From the NCBI GenBank assembly GCA_002490995.1, contig DKVC01000245.1, positions 1-9,386 of the forward strand: 9,386 nucleotides of DNA, given 5' to 3'. Origin of the DNA: Lachnospiraceae bacterium UBA7188. Lineage in GTDB: Bacteria > Bacillota > Clostridia > Lachnospirales > Lachnospiraceae. Under the pieces are notes generated by a model. The model searched no databases. It was not told the origin of the DNA and saw only the letters and a list, made by a program, of their open reading frames with translations. A program made the position numbers and the translations under genes. Shown in pieces: positions 5,749 through 9,386 of this stretch. The stretch's first letter is position 1. Every line of letters starts with the position of its first letter.

Positions 5749-7653
5749 CTATTGAATTTCACCGCATTTCCCAATCTCATAAGTCAGCGCATCCAGATCA
5801 ATCCGCACTCTGGTGCCGTCACTGAATACACTTTCCTGTTTTCTTCCGTCCGGTGTCAGCAATTTATGAGACACCATCTCGCATGTGGCAACCTGTTCAT
5901 GCAGTCTGGATACCACCCGGCAGCGTTCATAATTTTCCCTGGCGGTAAAGGTACATTCCGGCTGAAAGGAGCCGTCGATGCCGGGGTAAGCGCCGTCTCT
6001 GATGAGGTAGGGGGCGCCGCCGTTGAGGAGCGCATAGAGCATGTAATCGGTCTGTTCATTCATTTTCTCCATCATCCATGGTATGATGACACAGTCGTGA
6101 TAAACCAGATTAAACAGTGGGACAGGAATCCCCTTCTGCGGCGTGCCGGGCCTGTGCATCATAAACTGATAGGGCGCATAGTGGCAGAATACCAGGCTGC
6201 CCATGCTCCAGTCGGATACCTCTTCCGAGCTTGGGAGAATGCCTTGGGATAGCAGGTATTCAAAGCATTGTCCGCGAAATTCCAGGCAGTCCCGGCGCGT
6301 CATACAGTGCATGGGATTGGCGCATTCATCGGGCTCGTTGCAGGTGAAGACATCCAGGTAAGCGCAGTCCAGGTCAATACCGTGTTCCGCCAGCTGACGG
6401 AAATTCCGCTTCACATAGTAAGGCGCCTGGGTGGCGCAGAGGTAGGTCTGGTGTCCGCCGGCCCAGTGGGAATGCTCCGGTATGGTGCCGTCCGTCTGAA
6501 GGCAGCCGAAGGAAGCATCGAAGGTTTTTCCGTTGAAATAATAGTCCCTGTACTGGTCGTGAATCCCGAAAAGGTAACCGCAGGCATGCATGGTGTCAGC
6601 CAGCTCTTTCATTCCCTCCCAGCCGCCGGCTTCCTGGCAGGGCGGCAGGTAGTCGGGATGCTGGTTGTCATATCCGGGCTCTCCCCAGCCGTCCAGATGG
6701 AGGAACAGCTTTTCAAAGCCCTGTGCGTGGAGTTCCCTGATTTCTTCCGTCCGGACCCGGAAAGGCACCACCCGGTTATATTTGTCGGGATGCTCCGGGT
6801 CGTACATGGAAGATTCCTCGCATACATGGTTTTTGATGCCCCGGTGGAGGAAAAGGCTTCCGATAAGCTGATTTACTTTGGGGGCTTTTGCGGCTTTTTC
6901 CTTCAGGCTACAGAACAGTCCTTTTTCCCTTGCATAGGTGCGGTATACCTTGCAGAGCGCATTGTAGTCACAGCCGGACAGCATGGTATAGCGCATAATC
7001 CGGCGGTAACGGATTTTCCCCAGGCTGGCTTCCCAGCGGACACCTGCTTTCGTGTAAGGCCCGCCGGCGGGATGCTCGGCATAAAAAGCGCAGTCCCAGG
7101 GCCGTTCGCAGATGGCTATGTAGCCGTTTCCGGCCTTTACCTGTGCAAACCAGGGCATATAGCTGGCGGCGGAACACAGGAAGCCGTCAAAAGGCAGTCT
7201 GCCCAGCTCCACATCCCAGGTATTGGGAATCAGCAGCCCCTGATGCTGGTTCAGCAGCGTGTACCAGTCCGCCCTCTCCGCCGTAAATTCCATGGGGCCC
7301 GGCCAGAAGACGGATTTGACGGAAATGTCATCCTCACAGAGGGGAATCCACTCGAAGAATACATCTCCCGTGGAACCCTCAATCCATACATAAGTGGCAA
7401 AGGAGAAGGCGGACCTTTCTCCCTTGATGAGGAAACCTTCGTACCGGGAAAGAATGCCTCTTCCCAGGCCTGTTTCCCTTGTTTCGTGGGATACGTTTCC
7501 TGCGTTCAGGAAAGATATCTCCTCATTCCCCACGATAAATTTGGGAACATAGTCCGGTTCCCAGTTCCAGTCGGTTCCATTCCGGCGCATGGAAAAATGC
7601 AGACTGTTTTCGTCGAATTTCAGTTCGGTTCCGGCAAGTGTAATATGTATCAT
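5749..7653 (-). CDS. Glycoside-hydrolase-like protein (DUF5696 / GH101-like)
   Basis: This is a 634-residue protein, rich in Trp, Tyr and His as carbohydrate enzymes often are. An N-terminal beta-rich part (about 1-225) precedes a probable (beta/alpha)8 barrel (about 255-560). Conserved-looking strand ends are LFLHLDGWGEPGYDN (316-330), LFGIHDQYRDYYF (361-373), CAYLDVFTC (430-438) and LPSSEEVSDW (473-482). D434 and E477 or E478 are the natural candidates for nucleophile and acid/base, by analogy with GH101-type enzymes; this is inference. There is no signal peptide, so it would act in the cytoplasm on imported sugars or glycans. AAGGAG lies 9 bases before the ATG. The gene is alone on its strand, with no transporter or regulator visible beside it. 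The family call is from memory of motifs, and the substrate is unknown. Confidence 0.8.
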   Translation of the reverse strand: MIHITLAGTELKFDENSLHFSMRRNGTDWNWEPDYVPKFIVGNEEISFLNAGNVSHETRETGLGRGILSRYEGFLIKGERSAFSFATYVWIEGSTGDVFFEWIPLCEDDISVKSVFWPGPMEFTAERADWYTLLNQHQGLLIPNTWDVELGRLPFDGFLCSAASYMPWFAQVKAGNGYIAICERPWDCAFYAEHPAGGPYTKAGVRWEASLGKIRYRRIMRYTMLSGCDYNALCKVYRTYAREKGLFCSLKEKAAKAPKVNQLIGSLFLHRGIKNHVCEESSMYDPEHPDKYNRVVPFRVRTEEIRELHAQGFEKLFLHLDGWGEPGYDNQHPDYLPPCQEAGGWEGMKELADTMHACGYLFGIHDQYRDYYFNGKTFDASFGCLQTDGTIPEHSHWAGGHQTYLCATQAPYYVKRNFRQLAEHGIDLDCAYLDVFTCNEPDECANPMHCMTRRDCLEFRGQCFEYLLSQGILPSSEEVSDWSMGSLVFCHYAPYQFMMHRPGTPQKGIPVPLFNLVYHDCVIIPWMMEKMNEQTDYMLYALLNGGAPYLIRDGAYPGIDGSFQPECTFTARENYERCRVVSRLHEQVATCEMVSHKLLTPDGRKQESVFSDGTRVRIDLDALTYEIGKCGEIQ

Positions 7654-7674
7654 AATGTAACTCTCCTTGAAAAA

Positions 7675-7703
7675 ACTATATCATTCACCGGGCAGAAATG
7701 CAA
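7675..7703 (-). promoter_or_regulatory. Candidate promoter of the hydrolase-like gene
   Basis: On the minus strand, TTGCAT (7703-7698) and TATAGT (7680-7675, 5 of 6 to the -10 consensus) are 17 bases apart, placing a transcription start about 15 bases before the ATG at 7653. The AAGGAG ribosome site falls between. The -35 match is poor (3 of 6), so an activator may be involved. I see no clear operator palindrome. Confidence 0.4.
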
Positions 7704-7756
7704 TCATAACCTTGCTGCGGAGATGTGAAACTTTGGCGTGGTGACTTTGAAATTGA

Positions 7757-7832
7757 ATTTGGACCTGGATGGGTTGACGGGGATTTAAAATTGGATTTGG
7801 ACCTGGATGGGTTGACGGGGACTTAAAATTGG
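7757..7832. repeat. 38-base tandem duplication with degenerate flanks
   Basis: Bases 7757-7794 and 7795-7832 are near-identical (ATTTGGACCTGGATGGGTTG, then ACGGGGA[T/C]TTAAAATTGG), with one clear difference. To the right, to about 7876, shorter variations on GGATTTGAAATTGGGAATT continue as low-complexity sequence. No gene with a plausible start or ribosome site covers it. It lies between two divergent promoters and may be slippage-generated. Confidence 0.85.
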
Positions 7833-7888
7833 GAATTGGATTTGAAAGGATTTGAAATTGGGAATTTGGAATTGAATCACTTTGCATA

Positions 7889-7917
7889 TTGCCGGCTTTC
7901 GTTTTCTGTGCTATAAT
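7889..7917 (+). promoter_or_regulatory. Promoter of carA
   Basis: TTGCCG (7889-7894, 4 of 6) and a perfect TATAAT (7912-7917) are 17 bases apart, and TG at 7909-7910 makes it an extended -10 promoter. Transcription would start near 7924, giving a leader of about 270 bases before carA. Confidence 0.75.
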
Positions 7918-7923
7918 AATGCG

Positions 7924-8193
7924 AATGTTTGTGAGAGCGCAATTTATACCCACAGACGCAGATAATTGACGTCTGTACAGTAAACGTGGAACGCATGGGC
8001 GATCCGTAGTAGAAAGCGGCAAGTAAATGCGTTCACGAGTATGAAATGAGATGCCCGCCCGGTGTGAAGGAGGCGTTCTGCGGAGAAATGGAAGGGGATA
8101 TTTCTGCTGCAGAGTATCATGCACGGAATATGGTAATATGGGATATTACTGTTCTACGCAATAAATGACCTGGAGCGGGAGAGGGGAGAGGCT
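7924..8193 (+). promoter_or_regulatory. Long structured 5' leader of carA
   Basis: Visible stems are ACAGACG/CGTCTGT (7952-7958 with 7970-7976), GAACGCAT/ATGCGTTC (7989-7996 with 8027-8034), and GTAATAT/ATATTAC around GGG (8133-8149). GAACGC can also pair with a second GCGTTC at 8073-8078, with GGGCG (7997-8001) meeting CGCCC (8056-8060), so two exclusive folds are possible. No T-run terminator and no clear PyrR-type binding loop are visible. Control of carA by pyrimidines or arginine through this leader is possible but unproven. No ORF with a convincing ribosome site was found in it. Confidence 0.5.
7969..8039 (+). repeat. Structured repeat element, copy 2 (in carA leader)
   Basis: This is the counterpart of 4590-4672. 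The 24 bases at 8016-8039 (GCGGCAAGTAAATGCGTTCA then CGAG) match copy 1 at 21 positions. Its stem pairs GTG-G-AACGCAT (7986-7996) with ATGCGTTCAC (8027-8036). The A7991-T8032 pair replaces G4623-C4665 of copy 1, a compensated change. Both copies have the same orientation relative to the gene that follows. Confidence 0.6.
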
Positions 8194-9386
8194 ATGAAAG
8201 CGTTTTTGATTTTGGAAGACGGCACCGTGTTTGAAGGAACTCACATCGGCGCCGACAGAGAAATAATCAGCGAAATCGTGTTTAACACATCCATGGCAGG
8301 GTATCTGGAAGTCCTGACTGACCCATCCTATGCGGGGCAGGCAGTGTGTATGACCTATCCCCTGATTGGCAATTACGGTATCTGCAGGGAGGACATGGAG
8401 TCCATTCATCCCTGGCCTGACGGTTTTATCGTACGGGAGCTTTCCCGCATTCCGAGCAATTTCCGCTCTGATCTCAGTATTCAACAATTTATGGAAGAAA
8501 ATAATGTGCCCGGCATTGCTGGGATTGACACCAGGGCGCTGACGAAGATTCTTCGGGAAAAGGGCACCATGAACGGAATGATTACCACGGACGGGGCTTT
8601 CCGTCTGGAAGAAATTCTTCCGAAATTAAAGGCTTATACCACGGGAAAAGTGGTGGAGAAGGTGAGCTGTAAGGAGAAATACGTAGTAAAGCCTGCCATG
8701 GACATCGCGGAGAACGGCCCGCTGTCCGGCTCCGCCAGATTTGACCGGGAGGCATATGAAAGGGGAGAGAGGGAGCCCAGGCCTACGCTGGTGAAGGAAC
8801 TGAACGGAGCGGGACTAAAAGTAGCTCTTCTGGATCTGGGAGCGAAGGCCAATATCGCACATTCCCTGGCGGAGAGAGGCTGTGAGGTGACGGTATATCC
8901 CTGTTCCACCACGGCGGAGGAGATCATTGCGTCGAAGCCTGACGGCATCATGCTCAGCAACGGCCCTGGAGATCCGAAAGAATGTACGCAGATCATCCGG
9001 GAAATTAAAAAGCTTTACGATACGGAGATTCCCATCTTCGCCATCTGCCTGGGACATCAGCTTATGGCGCTGGCGACAGGCGCGGATACTTATAAAATGA
9101 AATACGGGCACCGGGGCGGAAATCATCCGGTGAAGGATTTAATGACCGGCAGAGTGTACATTTCTTCACAAAATCACGGCTATGTGGTGGATATGGACAA
9201 GCTTGACCCGAAGGTGGCAGTTCCGGCCTTTATCAACGTGAATGACGGCACCAACGAGGGGCTTGCCTATACCGGGAAAAATATTTTTACGGTACAGTAC
9301 CACCCGGAAGCCTGCCCGGGCCCCCAGGACTCCAGGTATCTCTTTGACAGATTTATCCAGATGATGAGACGTAACGAAGTGGAGTC
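8194..9386 (+). CDS. carA: Carbamoyl-phosphate synthase small subunit (3' truncated by window)
   Basis: This is the glutaminase subunit of carbamoyl-phosphate synthase. It frees ammonia from glutamine and passes it to the large subunit CarB to make carbamoyl phosphate for arginine and pyrimidine synthesis in the cytoplasm. The N-terminal CarA domain (about 1-150, with FNTSMAGYLEVLTDPSYAGQ) is followed by a class I glutamine amidotransferase domain (about 208-390) with LSNGPGDP (254-261), nucleophile C285 in AICLGHQ, and H370/E372 in QYHPEA. A linker of about 25 residues (172-200) is richer in charged residues than I would expect. The start has GAGGGGAGAG just upstream. 397 codons are present without a stop; the gene ends shortly beyond the edge, where carB is expected. 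It is driven by the promoter at 7889-7917. Confidence 0.97.
   Translation, partial: MKAFLILEDGTVFEGTHIGADREIISEIVFNTSMAGYLEVLTDPSYAGQAVCMTYPLIGNYGICREDMESIHPWPDGFIVRELSRIPSNFRSDLSIQQFMEENNVPGIAGIDTRALTKILREKGTMNGMITTDGAFRLEEILPKLKAYTTGKVVEKVSCKEKYVVKPAMDIAENGPLSGSARFDREAYERGEREPRPTLVKELNGAGLKVALLDLGAKANIAHSLAERGCEVTVYPCSTTAEEIIASKPDGIMLSNGPGDPKECTQIIREIKKLYDTEIPIFAICLGHQLMALATGADTYKMKYGHRGGNHPVKDLMTGRVYISSQNHGYVVDMDKLDPKVAVPAFINVNDGTNEGLAYTGKNIFTVQYHPEACPGPQDSRYLFDRFIQMMRRNEVE

Noticed and set aside
5647..6252. 201-codon plus-strand frame overlapping the TPR gene end
   Set aside because: It runs through the terminator hairpin and antisense to the hydrolase-like gene, with no ribosome site or domain.
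6268..7728. 486-codon open frame on the plus strand opposite the hydrolase-like gene
   Set aside because: No ribosome site, no recognisable domain, and composition typical of an antisense shadow. The minus-strand frame has a good ribosome site, a candidate promoter and hydrolase-like motifs.
7681..8124. 147-codon minus-strand frame in the carA leader region
   Set aside because: It translates the low-complexity tandem repeat into Asn/Pro/Gln-rich sequence and lacks a ribosome site; it is not credible as a gene.
8040..8193. PyrR-binding attenuator or T-box in front of carA
   Set aside because: I could not find the conserved PyrR loop or T-box sequence, and there is no stem followed by a T-run.

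Overview
The window looks like chromosomal DNA of an anaerobic Firmicute, most likely a Lachnospiraceae-type clostridium. This rests on purine-rich AAGGAGG-type ribosome binding sites, mid-range base composition, a TATAAT-type vegetative promoter, a large intracellular glycoside-hydrolase-like protein and TIR/TPR proteins of clostridial style. The assignment is by impression only. No rRNA or complete tRNA gene is present to test it.

Left end (1-671): The first 20 bases are the 3' end of a tRNA-like RNA, best read as the tail of tmRNA (ssrA), a common integration site for mobile elements. It is followed by short repeats and hairpins, an A+T-rich 63-residue ORF of unknown function whose composition differs from the genes to its right, and three near-identical 31-base palindromic hairpin units at about 40-base period. 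The last unit ends 16 bases before the Shine-Dalgarno site of the next gene.

Centre (672-5675): A DHH-family phosphoesterase with a long extra C-terminal region overlaps by 4 bases (ATGA) a 745-residue protein carrying two TIR-like domains, Sel1-like repeats and TPRs. A second, stand-alone TPR protein follows on the same strand after a 154-base gap. TIR domains are often NAD-cleaving or nucleotide-signal-producing enzymes, and DHH enzymes hydrolyse cyclic dinucleotides, short oligonucleotides or pAp. The translationally coupled pair is therefore a candidate nucleotide-based defence or signalling module (effector or producer plus eraser). I regard it as the most interesting content of the window, but its function is inferred.

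Right part (5676-9386): A convergent minus-strand gene encodes a 634-residue cytoplasmic glycoside-hydrolase-like protein resembling the DUF5696 / GH101-like group. A strong inverted repeat separates its end from the TPR gene. A 540-base intergenic region then holds its probable promoter, a 38-base tandem duplication in low-complexity DNA, a strong extended -10 promoter, and a roughly 270-base structured leader in front of carA. carA, the small subunit of carbamoyl-phosphate synthase (arginine/pyrimidine synthesis), runs off the right edge.

A structured sequence in the carA leader recurs upstream of the stand-alone TPR gene. The two copies share 21 of 24 bases in their best-conserved part, and one base pair in their stems is compensated (G-C versus A-T). 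This suggests a dispersed RNA or repeat element, and it places the longest-ORF start of the TPR gene inside that repeat.
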